NCBI GenBank assembly: GCA_011947345.1
Contig: JAAVTG010000685.1
Span: forward strand, 1-64,000
From: Phytophthora quininea
Lineage: Eukaryota; Oomycota; Peronosporomycetes; Peronosporales; Peronosporaceae
DNA length: 64,000 bases
Direction: 5' to 3'
Below the pieces are notes generated by a model that did no database searches, was not told where the DNA came from, and saw only the letters and a program-made list of their open reading frames with translations. The position numbers and the translations under genes were made by a program. Numbering within the stretch: the stretch's first letter is position 1; each line of letters opens with the position of its first letter. Positions 54,928-64,000 of this stretch are shown here, in pieces.

Positions 54928-56591
54928 TTACGGCACCATTGCAGGTTTGGGGTGTGGGGTCAACTCGAGAGGAAGTCCTCCGTCCATGAAGAGACCGGAC
55001 TTCAACACGTATCCTCGTTCTTGCTCTTCATCGGCTGGAATGGCAACTTGGTACCGACGTAACGTAGCAGCGAGGAAAAGTTTGGCTTCCAGGATGGCCA
55101 TGTTCATGCCCAAGCATATTCGAGGCCCTGCTTGGAACGCAGGGAATTCGTAGGCACTTGGTCGCTTGGTCATCTCCAGCCACCGTTCTGGTCGGAATTG
55201 AAGCGGGTCGTCACCCCACAGAGCTCCGTTGCGACCCATGAACCACGGACTGTAGACGACGTCGACACCGGCAGGAACGAACGTGCCGTCAGGAAGATAA
55301 TCGTCGTGGACAGCGTGCTTGACGTTGAACGGCAGCGACGGATACAACCGCACGGTCTCGTAGACGACCGCCTCGAGATACGTGAGTTTCTTCACGTCTT
55401 CAAACGTCAACGGAGTGTCGTTAGCCTTGCCGGCTCGCAACTCTTGGACGATGCGTTGCTGGACTTTTGGGTGTTTGGCGATGGCGTAGAAGCTGTAGGT
55501 GATGCACCCGGCGGTGGTGTCTCGACCGGCAAAGATAAACGTCAAGATAATCGACCGCAGCGTCTTGGGACCCAGTAACGAACTGGTGTCAGTCTCCTTT
55601 GAAGTTCTCGAGCTTTGCGGATGAACAGTGACAGCAGATCCGACCGGGTGTCGATTTCCTCTGGAGACTCTTGAAGACGCTTCAGTAGAACTTGGTCAGC
55701 TACCGCATGGATTTCTTTGGTGCTGTGTCGAAGTTTTCGCTCGCTCGGCATGACCCAGCGAAGCAGCTTGTAGTATTGCTTGACAAACAGTCGTTGGGCG
55801 CAGTGCTCATTAACGAAGTTCATGTGCTCGGCGAATTTGGCTGCGTTCGAGATCTCGCTCAGCGGCAAGCCAAACGCCACGTCGAAGATGGAGTGGAGCG
55901 TGTATCTGGCGCTGATCTCCTGCATATCGCAGCGGAAACTCTGTTTGGGCGTTGCTGCTTCGATCGCTGCAGTGTCGAGTGTTTGTGCAGCGTGCTTGGT
56001 GAAGATTTGTTCGACGAACACGCGGAAGTTGGCGGTGGTGAAGACTTTGGCGGCTACTTTTCTCTGCAGTCGCCATCCAGCGCCACCGTCGGGAGCTTGA
56101 GGGTGGTGGTTCACTGCAAAGAACGAGTGCTCGAAGATTTCGCTGAAGGCGTCCAGAAATCCTTGCGGCTTGACGTAGTTGCTGAAGTTGGTCGCCAAAA
56201 TGTGCTGCACGTCCTTGGGGTCGGTGATCTACGAACAGCAGAGACGGTGAGTTAGTGCGGATAGGAATATGACAGAAGATACTTACGTAGATGGCTCCGT
56301 CGAAGAAGAGGTGCCACGGCATCTTCATGCGCCCCCGTATTGCTTCAGCAAGTCCTCCAAGAAGTGGTAGATCCGGTCGCGGTTTTCGATGTAGGCTGGC
56401 ATATTGCCCAGAAGGAAGACACCCGATGGTCCAGGCAGTAGTGACAGGCCGCGAGCGATTCGAAGCTTGCGGTGCAGTAACGTCGCCATCTTGTTCAATA
56501 GCAATACTGCTATGAGGATGAACAGCAGTGCAGGCCACGATGGAAGCGGGAGACCGCTCCAAGCGCTTGGAAGCGACTCGAACGCTACCAT
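54928..56591 (-). pseudogene. Cytochrome P450, copy 3
   Basis: Nearly identical to copies 1 and 2, with intron 56229-56286 and the same short G run in exon 1 (56332-56336). It has one extra lesion: TTT at 55598-55600 where copies 1 and 2 have TTTT, shifting the frame between ARELQ and the I-helix region. Its upstream DNA matches copy 1 for about 140 bp (to about 56735), whereas its downstream DNA and adjoining effector match copy 2. It is therefore a mosaic of both neighbourhoods. Confidence 0.85.
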
Positions 56592-56824
56592 CTTGTGTGC
56601 TGGGAATTCGATTCAGGGACTTTGTTGTTGATTGTTGGTGATGAAAATGAAAGTGAACCTTCTTCGTGGCAGGCATTCGCCTCTCAATGACTTATTTGCA
56701 AGGGTGTTTTTCTTCTTCATGAGGCATGCGCTTGGCAATCCAGGGGTCCGCACTATTGGATTGTGATTGCGAGATTGCCAATATTGTCAATCACAATATG
56801 AGATTGTGCCGAGATCGACAATGA

Positions 56825-56977
56825 TTGGCTTCCACGGACAAGACGTCGAAGACGTAGCAGTCGAAAGGGAAGCCCTCTTTTCTGATCTGGCGAAGTAGTT
56901 GTAGAACTCGAGTTCTTATCTGTAGCAGGAGCACAAGGTCTACTGCAGTGCTCATTCTGAAATTGGTCTTCTCTCGA
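56825..56977 (+). repeat. Ngaro repeat A1
   Basis: Left terminal repeat, 153 bp, starting ttggcttccacgg and ending ttctctcga. Pairs with A2 (62525-62677). Confidence 0.93.
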
Positions 56978-57045
56978 TAACCTCACGTCTCGCTGCCTGT
57001 GGAACTCGCCTTCCGGACTCTGTAACTAAAAGAAAGGAAACTCAA

Positions 57046-59035
57046 ATGGCTTCTGCTTTTGCCTATGTGCTGCTACGGCCTGATGAGCTGAACACAGAAG
57101 GGTTTACCTACGGCCGCGCTTCAACCTCTGTCAGACGCGGTCTAGTCGAGGTCGAACGGATTGCAAGCGGAAGATGGTCTGGTATGGAGGCTTTCTCAGC
57201 TCAAAAGCGAGGAGCAGAGGTGGAGCGACGAAAGGTGACTGAGGATGAGGCTCTGAGCGGCATCGGGACCTACACTGGGTGCACGGTGTGCGTCGCCTGA
57301 GTTCCGCTCGGGAAACCCAAGGTTTGGGACTATGGCACGGTGGTAGGCTACTCGTGGAAGGAAGCTGTGAAGTCAGGAGTTTTGGAAGTCACTTTCGCAG
57401 ACACCACCAGTGAAGTCCCGTTTCGGCAGGAAGAGCTTGAGCTTCTCACGGTCGATACGTATGCGCTGCGACCCTGCTATCAGCGTGGTGTGGCAGATAT
57501 AATGCCTGCCGAAATGCGCTCGCTGCATAAATCAGCTCATGACCACTTCAACGGCGTTCAGCAGTCGGCTAGAAGGAGTTCCACCACTGTGCTTCGGAAG
57601 TTGGCCATGAACCCGGTGGATGAAGGGCAACTTGTTCCGCTCTACGATCTGAGGAACAATCGCGTGGAATATGTGCACATTGAGCACATTCTGAATTACG
57701 TGTTTTATCACGAAGGAAAAGAAGAGCTCCAGCGGGAGTTACTGTTGCAACGACGCTATTTTCGTCGGTCACTGGGTCAACGCAGTCAGCAGAGGCCGAG
57801 CATCGCGAAGAAAGCGGCGTTGGCAACGAAGCGATGCCTCAGCTGCTCGATTCAGATGATGATATGGAGCTTCCAGAACCCCGGTTCCTGCTCCCAGTCC
57901 ACCAAAGCGCCTCCGGGAGTCGACTCCTGTGGAGAGGGCAGATCCCGACTCCACGAGATTACTGGCGCTGCTTCGGCGGTTAGAAGACGATCCTGACATG
58001 GTCCGTGATATCGACCAGCTTATTGCTCTCCGACAAGCCAATTTGGGCCAAGGAAGTGCGTCTACTCTGATAACAGCATCAGCAGTCGAGACAAAGTCCC
58101 AGTTCAAACCAAGTCGACAGCAAGCCGTCGTCCACAACGCAATGGTGAACGGTAAGTACTCATCTTTTGATGCTCAATTGTTTGTCGAGTCGATGCAGAC
58201 TCGAGCAAAAGACTTTGAGTTTTTGCCACACCCTGGAGTCGCTCGAGGTTTCTTTGGATGGGATTTTGGATTTCGTGGTCTATCCGTCATGCACTTTGTG
58301 CCGATCGACGTCGAAGAAGAGAGGGACAACCTTAGGCAGCAGGACATGCTGGACTTCTCGACAAAGAACAGGCTGCCATCGGCCTCAAAAGCGATCGACT
58401 TAGTGGATATACTTGCTTCGTTGGAGGTACTCTCGCTACTCTCGCATGAGATGTACACCGCCGTGGTTGTCGATTTAGTGGATGCGGCCAGAAGATTTAT
58501 GCTCCTGTTACGAAAGTCGTCAACAATGCGCGGCCCTGAAGCTGTTCCCGAGCTGGTAGCTTGGATTGACGATCGCTTCGAACAATTTAGATCTTGTCTC
58601 GCCCGTGACAGCCTTGTCGAAGCAGCAGAGGTAAAGAACCACTTCCAATTTGGGCATGAGTCGTATGCGCGAGTGGTGCACCGCATTACCAGCATCCGAG
58701 TGGATGCCGCGCTGAAAACGACAGGGGCACACGCAACAGCCCCGCGGCCTCGTCAAAAGCAGCAAAAGCGAGATAATGTGCGGCACCAGTCGAAGCGAAA
58801 ACCGCCTGTGCCTCCCGCAGTTGTTGCTGCTCTACCAATTCGCAGGGGAAAGAAGCTGTGCATGCAATTCCTCTCCGTCGACGGCTGCCCAGGTGAAGGG
58901 GACACGTGCATTTACGACTATCGCCGTCATTTTGTGCCAACTAAGCTCCCGGAAATCGTGAAAGACTATATTGACAAAACTTACGGAGGCTTGCGAGTTA
59001 CGGATGCAGTGATCAAACAGGACACGGAGGCGTGA
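57046..59035 (+). pseudogene. Ngaro gag-like ORF
   Basis: About 660 codons from MASAFAYVLLRPDELNTEGF to IVKDYIDKTYGGLRVTDAVI. The N-terminal part ends with an in-frame TGA (57298-57300). Two homopolymer shifts follow: T4 at 57759-57762 and C4 at 57879-57882; five bases in each would give a continuous frame (RRYFSSVTGS; LPEPPVPAPSPPKRLRES). The C-terminal region has a Cys-rich segment (KLCMQFLSVDGCPGEGDTCI) that could bind zinc. It should package element RNA; this is inferred from its position. Confidence 0.7.
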
Positions 59036-59155
59036 GGGTGCCATGATGAGGTCTCGGAGGCAACCACAGTCAGGCCAAGATCAAAGCCTCCGTCTATCAC
59101 GCCAAATGCAGAGTCGACCTTAGCGACTCAGGAGGGCTCCAGGCGTGATAAAGTT

Positions 59156-61405
59156 TTGCCGCTGCTTACTACAAGCAGGCAGGTCGGTTGGCCAGGTGTG
59201 CACGGCAGGCACACTGTTGGCGATGTTGAGCCGCTGAAGAGTTCCTTCAGGCAGGTCAGTTGGCCCAGCGGCAGCGAAATGCTGGCTGGTTGCGTACAAC
59301 ACCAAGTGCGACCCACAGAATTGGTGGAGGAACCGCTCGATAGGAATCGTTCGGAAGGTCAGATGCAAGTCCATGTACGGCGAATGCAACATCGGTATCT
59401 GCAAACCTTACTGGTGAGGGAGCGGCTGCTTGGTTTGCTCCGACATAAATCACGGAGCTATCTGGCAGCGGTCATGGATCAGTATGATATGGAGCCACCA
59501 ATGCCTAGCGCGCCGCATACCAAATGTGGTGCTTCAGTGTCATATCAAATTGACAGGTCAAAGCAATCCGCGTACAGTGAATTGCTCCGTCGTTCGCGCA
59601 TGCGACTACCAGACTTCGTCCGCCTACTGCGGGGAGAATCTGCGCAAGACTCCCGACCCAATAAAGCGCGGGCGGTCCCTGATCATTTGCCGTGCTGGAG
59701 AACGTACAAGTATCGGGCTGAATGGCAGCAGCTTGTGGCACACGGTGTGTGTCCAAAATGGTCTGCCCCATTTGCCCAGCAAGAGCGGCCACCTTCTAAT
59801 CACGGGACAGCACTTAGAGCGTTAAACGCGGTCGTGAAAAGTCTGCGCAAAGGACAAGATGACGATCGGTATTTGATCCTGGACATCGATCTCTTATCAA
59901 CATTAGATGGAGTCACCTGCAGCCCTTTTGGTGCGGTTCAAAAGGGGAGGCTGATCTCACCAAGGATGCACGGGTGATACATGACTTATCTCACCCACGA
60001 GGCACTGGTGAGTCTGTAAACGATCATAGCCAGGAAGAACCAGCGATTTCGGTATCGTACGACGGAGCTGCTAGACTTGCGCGTCGAATTCTAGACGTTG
60101 AGGAGGAATGCCCTGGTTCAGGTCGAATGTCAACGGGAGATGTAGCGGGAGCTTTTCGAAATATCCCGATCGCTGCTGATGATGTGGGTCGTTTTGCCGG
60201 GGTCATCCCCGAACTTGGCATTTTGGTCATTGACTTATGCTGCCCCTTTGGATGGGCGGAGTCGCCAATGCACTACTGGACAGCCGGAGGGGCGATTGTA
60301 CATCTACACAAAAATTCGTCGCCCACGTGGAAAGATCAACCTTTGTCTGGGTCGGACAGATACGACGGTAAAGCTTGGTGTGACGATCATGTTTGTATAG
60401 AGCCGGATATTGGCTCACGGTTAGCTGAGGCAAGTATTTCGCTTCGAACTGCGATGGTCTCGATCCTCGGTCCGCATGCGTGCAATGATGACAAGTTTAC
60501 GCCGTGGTTTACTGAAGGAAAAGCCTTGGGACTTTACTGGAACCTCAAAACCTTGACGCTTTCGATGCCGGCAGAAAAGATCGACAAAGCATTGGGCCGA
60601 CTAAGTGATATGCAAAACGCTCAAATTGCATCTCGTCGTCAACTAAACAAACTGCTTGAAGCCTTCGGCATGTGGCTACATGTGTGCGAGCCGCTGCTCC
60701 TTTTACCAGCGAATTGCAGCACTCGCACGCCAAACTAGCAGGTATCACCCCTCCGCGATTACCCGCGAATTTCGCGAGGATTTACGATGGTTCAGCGCAA
60801 TTCTTCGCGTCGGTCGGTTGAATTCTGTTTCCCTAGCTCGCTTCATCGATTCAAAAGCTCCAGATCATCATATCTACATGGATGCGAGTAATCGGGGACT
60901 TTGTGCACTTTGGCCAGCAAAACGACAATATTTACAAGTTGAGTTTGACGAGGAAGAACTCGCCCAGATTGCCAAGTTCAATGATTCAGTCTCCGATGAA
61001 TTCAGTATCAATATCCGTGAACTAATGAGCGCAGTGTTCGCGTCAGTTGTATGGGGATCACAATGGTCACAGCTGGAGCAGTTGACCTCGGGTCACGTGC
61101 GATTTTGGATAGATAATACTAGCGCAGTGGCGTGGGCTAATCGGCGTTCCAGTCGGAACGCATTTGCTCAAATGCTGCTTCGAGTGATTGGTTTCCTAGA
61201 AGTGCGCTATGATTTTTATTCCTCCGCTACACATGTACCCGGTGTGGACAATGTCATGGCCGATGCGGGCAGCAGGGTGTGGCAATCTGAAGATCACGCT
61301 CGTTTATTTGCTGACATGTCGTGTGCATGGCTGCAGGTCAATGTCCCTCGGAGCTCGAGAAAACTCTCCAAGCTCTGGGAGCAATGCTCCGAGCTGGAGC
61401 TCTAG
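59156..61405 (+). pseudogene. Ngaro reverse transcriptase and RNase H
   Basis: RT starts in PKWSAPFAQQERPPSNHGTA and continues through DRYLILDIDLLSTLDGVTCS, TKDARVIHDLSHPRG, GDVAGAFRNIPI and LCCPFGWAESP to the catalytic AWCDDHVCIEPD. RNase H follows: HHIYMDASNRGLCALWPAK, NIRELMSAVFA, VRFWIDNTSAVAWANRRSSR and ATHVPGVDNVMADAGSR. This is the DIRS/Ngaro pattern. One break is a G4 run (59944-59947, five expected); another is near 60697. No in-frame stops disturb the domains otherwise. Confidence 0.88.
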
Positions 61406-62379
61406 CTGATACTTCACGTGTGCAATACAGAAGATCGTGGAATCAATGGCAAAAATGGTGTACCTTGATGGGATACAACCCGTGGCTTGCACGTGACGCG
61501 TTGGATGCTAACGCAGCTCAGTTAGGGGCTTTCGCCGTGTATCTGTGGAGATTCGGTATGAACCGTGCTGGTATTGGAAACACTTATTCAACCATATGCA
61601 GCAAACTCGGTGCAGTGCGCTGGTTTCACAAGAACACAGCGGGATATGATCCCGGTGTGAATGCCGGACATGCAATTTTATTGCGAGGAATCCGCAAGTT
61701 CACGGATCCAGTACGCAAGCAACAGCCTGTTACACCCGATCTACTCCGTATTACTTTACGCCAGCTTAATCTACGGCTTCCTCGTGAGCAACTTTTGTGG
61801 GGCGGGCTGATGCTCGCATACTTTTTCCTGTTGCGCCGGTCGGAGTACTTGTACATTGGTAAACAGTATCATCAGTATGTGTTACGACTGGGTGATCTGG
61901 TGTTCAAGGATAGCAAAGGTAACCAGGTCCGGCCGCGTCATGCCGAGGTGGTGGGTATCCGTCTGCTTGGTGCGAAAAACAACCAATATGGGCGAGAGGA
62001 ACTACGGTACCATAATCGGTCTGGAGATGCCGTGTTATGCCCAGTGTTAGCGGCTCGGTGGATCCGAAAAGGAGCTAAAGCGTTTGGAACGAAACCCGAT
62101 CAACCAGCGTTGTCAATCGGCCCAGGATCCGGAATCACAGCAGAAGAAGTTGCCTCGGCGCTGAGGAAAGCAGCGACTACGGCAGGCCTCAATTCAAAAT
62201 TGTACTCGACGCATTCCATTCGGATAGGCGGCGCTACAGAGTTAATGAATGCGGGGGCGGATCGGTTGGTGATCAAGCTAATGGGAAGGTGGCTGTCAAA
62301 CGCTTTTGAAGGCTATCCTACCCTAACAGCAGCTGGATCCTCGAATCTTTCAAAGTTGATGTGCAAGTCATCGCTCTAA
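61342..62379 (+). CDS. Ngaro tyrosine recombinase domain
   Basis: Integrase of the element. The core-binding part is YRRSWNQWQKWCTLMGYNP; the catalytic part has LLRRSEYLYI (first Arg), THSIRIGGATELMNAG (His-x-x-Arg) and FEGYPTL (candidate Tyr nucleophile), all spaced as in DIRS/Ngaro recombinases. The frame 61321-62379 is open to its stop. It joins the RNase H frame through a one-base shift near 61341. It should act on the A/B repeats. Confidence 0.88.
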   Translation, partial: CPSELEKTLQALGAMLRAGALADTSRVQYRRSWNQWQKWCTLMGYNPWLARDALDANAAQLGAFAVYLWRFGMNRAGIGNTYSTICSKLGAVRWFHKNTAGYDPGVNAGHAILLRGIRKFTDPVRKQQPVTPDLLRITLRQLNLRLPREQLLWGGLMLAYFFLLRRSEYLYIGKQYHQYVLRLGDLVFKDSKGNQVRPRHAEVVGIRLLGAKNNQYGREELRYHNRSGDAVLCPVLAARWIRKGAKAFGTKPDQPALSIGPGSGITAEEVASALRKAATTAGLNSKLYSTHSIRIGGATELMNAGADRLVIKLMGRWLSNAFEGYPTLTAAGSSNLSKLMCKSSL

Positions 62380-62446
62380 CACACTCAAAGCACGTGATCA
62401 CTTTCACAGGAGTGCGGGTAGCGTTGTGGTGGGAAACTATGGGGCT

Positions 62447-62522
62447 CACCACTCCACAACCCGAGAGAGAGCCAAGGAAAATGAAGTTGCATTTCCCCCA
62501 ACAAGCCGCGGTCATTGAAAAT
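62447..62522 (+). repeat. Ngaro repeat B1
   Basis: 76 bp starting caccactccacaacccgag. Directly repeated as B2 (62680-62755); B1 and B2 enclose A2 (62525-62677). Confidence 0.92.
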
Positions 62523-62524
62523 GG

Positions 62525-62677
62525 TTGGCTTCCACGGACAAGACGTCGAAGACGTAGCAGTCGAAAGGGAAGCCCTCTTTTCTGATCTGGCGAAGTAGTT
62601 GTAGAACTCGAGTTCTTATCTGTAGCAGGAGCACAAGGTCTACTGCAGTGCTCATTCTTAAATTGGTCTTCTCTCGA
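62525..62677 (+). repeat. Ngaro repeat A2
   Basis: Second copy of the 153-bp A repeat, one base different from A1 (ctta for ctga). Confidence 0.93.
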
Positions 62678-62679
62678 CC

Positions 62680-62755
62680 CACCACTCCACAACCCGAGAG
62701 AGAGCCAAGGAAAATGAAGTTGCATTTCCCCCAACAAGCCGCGGTCATTGAAAAT
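62680..62755 (+). repeat. Ngaro repeat B2 and right end
   Basis: Second copy of the 76-bp B repeat; similarity to B1 stops at gaaaat, marking the element end. Confidence 0.92.
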
Positions 62756-63300
62756 CACAATCTCGGATTTTCCCTAGGCCCTACAAGGTTTTACTACTGC
62801 TGGAGCCAATCAACCACGCTTACATTGCATTCCACCAACAATTTGCTTGAAACCGAGCCCACGAGGAAAACCTCAACGCGTTTTCGCGCCATTTTGGCCA
62901 GCAAAGCGTATGTTGAGAGATAGCTAGAGGTTGTTTCCTGATCATTAACCAATTTTCCTCCGAAGATAGCTACTGTACCAGCTGCACGCCATAAAGAACG
63001 CCGAGATTGTCAAGATACTATACAAGAACCCCACACCAACGGAGAGAACGTGCACACTCTGCAACGAAGTGGTGAAGCAACGGAAGGGGGCCGGCTACAA
63101 GTACAGTTGTGTAGATATAGACAATAGATGGCAATACCCAGGTCGGAGATTGATGAGATTGCAATATGAGATTGTTCCAGCCCGAAGCAGACAATCAATA
63201 TACAATCTAAATTGTCGGACCTCTGTGGGCAATCTAGTCATCTATCCACAGGTGTAAAATTCTCTTATAGTTCCTTAACTCTGAACCGTAGAAAAGATAA
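62756..63300. other. Intergenic with a BED-like zinc-finger remnant
   Basis: At about 62993-63120 the plus strand reads TERTCTLCNEVVKQRKGAGY, like the start of a BED finger of hAT transposases, but no His pair or body follows. The last ~70 bp match sequence downstream of effector C. Confidence 0.35.
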
Positions 63301-63306
63301 ACTAGC

Positions 63307-63888
63307 TTACAACTGTTTCGCTGCAAGGCGGTGAAGCTTCTCGGGTAATACAACGCTGTGGTCCGAGTAGATTTTGTTGTTTGCTGAGCTGGTCTTGAAA
63401 TTCCCAATTTTCAAACTATGATACACATCGTCAGTTGTCACCCCACCCTTCGCCCACGCCTCAAACACTTTGTATCGGTACTCAGGATTTTCGTTCATCT
63501 TTGTAAGGATAGGCTCGAGGGCCGGATGGAGTTCGAGTCGTTTGCCCTCCTTCGCCGCTTCGCTCTCCTCCTTGGAAGCTACCTTCACAACCGTGGCGAT
63601 ATAGTAGTCGCTCTGCAAGTCTTCCTTGAGATTCAGTTTGGCCATTCTCTACATCTTTGCTTTGTACAGTTTGGCTTCTGCTCGCGCTTGCTTGGCTTCC
63701 GGGCTAAATCTCGAGAATCCTCCGGGGATGAGCTTTTTCAAACTGGACAACGAAATCCTGTCTTCTCCATTTCCGTTGCTGGTCGTGTCCGAATTGCTCC
63801 GCATACATTTCTTGTTGGGCTCTGCTGCGGCTGCTGATAACCAGGAGATCAGTGCAAGGACAACCAGGAACTTGTTGGATAGTGGCAT
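63307..63888 (-). pseudogene. RXLR-like effector D, one internal stop
   Basis: ATG 63888 opens the signal peptide MPLSNKFLVVLALISWLSAA ending AAEP. An RXLR-like KKCMRSNSD (degenerate) and GEDRISLSSLKKLIPGG (dEER-like) follow. An in-frame TAG at 63649-63651 interrupts YKAKM|RMAKLNLKEDLQSDYY; after it the frame stays open to KLHRLAAKQL (stop 63307). Total 193 codons. The C-terminal half (LTKMNENPEYRYKVFEAWAK) resembles a WY-domain helix region. Paralogue of effector C, with matching promoter and 3' flank. Confidence 0.78.
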
Positions 63889-63925
63889 GGCTGGAAATTC
63901 GGTTAAGTCTTGGGCGGTGAGTTCA

Positions 63926-63932
63926 GGAATGA
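63926..63932 (-). promoter_or_regulatory. Oomycete Inr-like core promoter of effector D
   Basis: The minus strand reads tcattcc 38 bp before the ATG, followed by tgaactc and caagacttaaccg as in effector C. Confidence 0.5.
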
Positions 63933-64000
63933 CTCGATGCGCTCGATGAAGCGCTTACAACGCGACGGGGGGTGCTGTTGGGCAGGAGCATCCGGTAAAA

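Larger units (their letters stand above)
56825..62755 (+). mobile_element. Ngaro-type tyrosine-recombinase retrotransposon
   Basis: Split direct repeats in the order A1 - genes - B1 A2 B2. A1 is 56825-56977 and A2 is 62525-62677 (153 bp, one mismatch seen). B1 is 62447-62522 and B2 is 62680-62755 (76 bp each). This layout is diagnostic of Ngaro/PAT-like elements, which integrate by a YR through a circular intermediate and leave no target duplication. Gene order is gag, RT, RNase H, YR, and no methyltransferase domain was seen, as in Ngaro. Near-identical repeats indicate recent activity despite frameshifts. Confidence 0.93.

Overview
The window is nuclear DNA of an oomycete, almost certainly Phytophthora or a close relative. 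It carries RXLR-type secreted effector genes, short introns (58-141 nt) with GT..AG ends, flagellar genes, and a typical oomycete repeat mix: MULE, hAT, Crypton, Helitron, Ngaro-type YR retrotransposon, chromodomain Ty3/gypsy remnant and a LINE family. No tRNA, rRNA or CRISPR array was seen.

Layout. 0.9-4.2 kb: a complete MULE (MULE-1, with TIRs and 9-bp target duplication) sits directly 5' of a decayed Crypton recombinase (4.2-5.3 kb). 5.5-18.7 kb: a tandem pair of RXLR effector genes (A and B, minus strand), each split by a transposon. B is cut by a 6.2-kb LINE (5666-11879) and A by a 5.46-kb hAT-like element (13195-18655), which also holds an ABCA-transporter fragment and a long coiled-coil ORF. 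20.1-23.3 kb: MULE-2, with a chromodomain fragment, lies at the very end of a pogo-like transposase gene. 24.1-30.3 kb: nested LINE pieces, including two insertions sharing one target sequence, and a stray lipase maturation factor fragment. 30.9 kb: a degenerate RXLR gene (C).

31.5-42.1 kb is a host gene island: cytochrome P450-1, ARL6, CFAP20, a C2H2 zinc-finger protein, PEP carboxykinase and a lipase maturation factor. 42.5-45.8 kb: a second, uninterrupted effector pair (A', B') and P450-2. 46.5-54.2 kb: a Helitron remnant, a poorly explained stretch rich in one 7-mer, and small inverted-repeat elements. 54.3-56.6 kb: a third B copy (B'') with P450-3. 56.8-62.8 kb: an Ngaro-type retrotransposon with textbook split direct repeats. 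63.3-63.9 kb: RXLR gene D, paralogous to C.

Two themes matter most. First, the region is an effector/P450 duplication zone heavily used by transposons, and A'/B' serve as empty-site controls for the insertions in A and B. Second, many reading frames, including conserved housekeeping genes, are broken by exactly one base in a homopolymer run (A, T, C and G alike). Consensus error must therefore be excluded before calling those genes dead.
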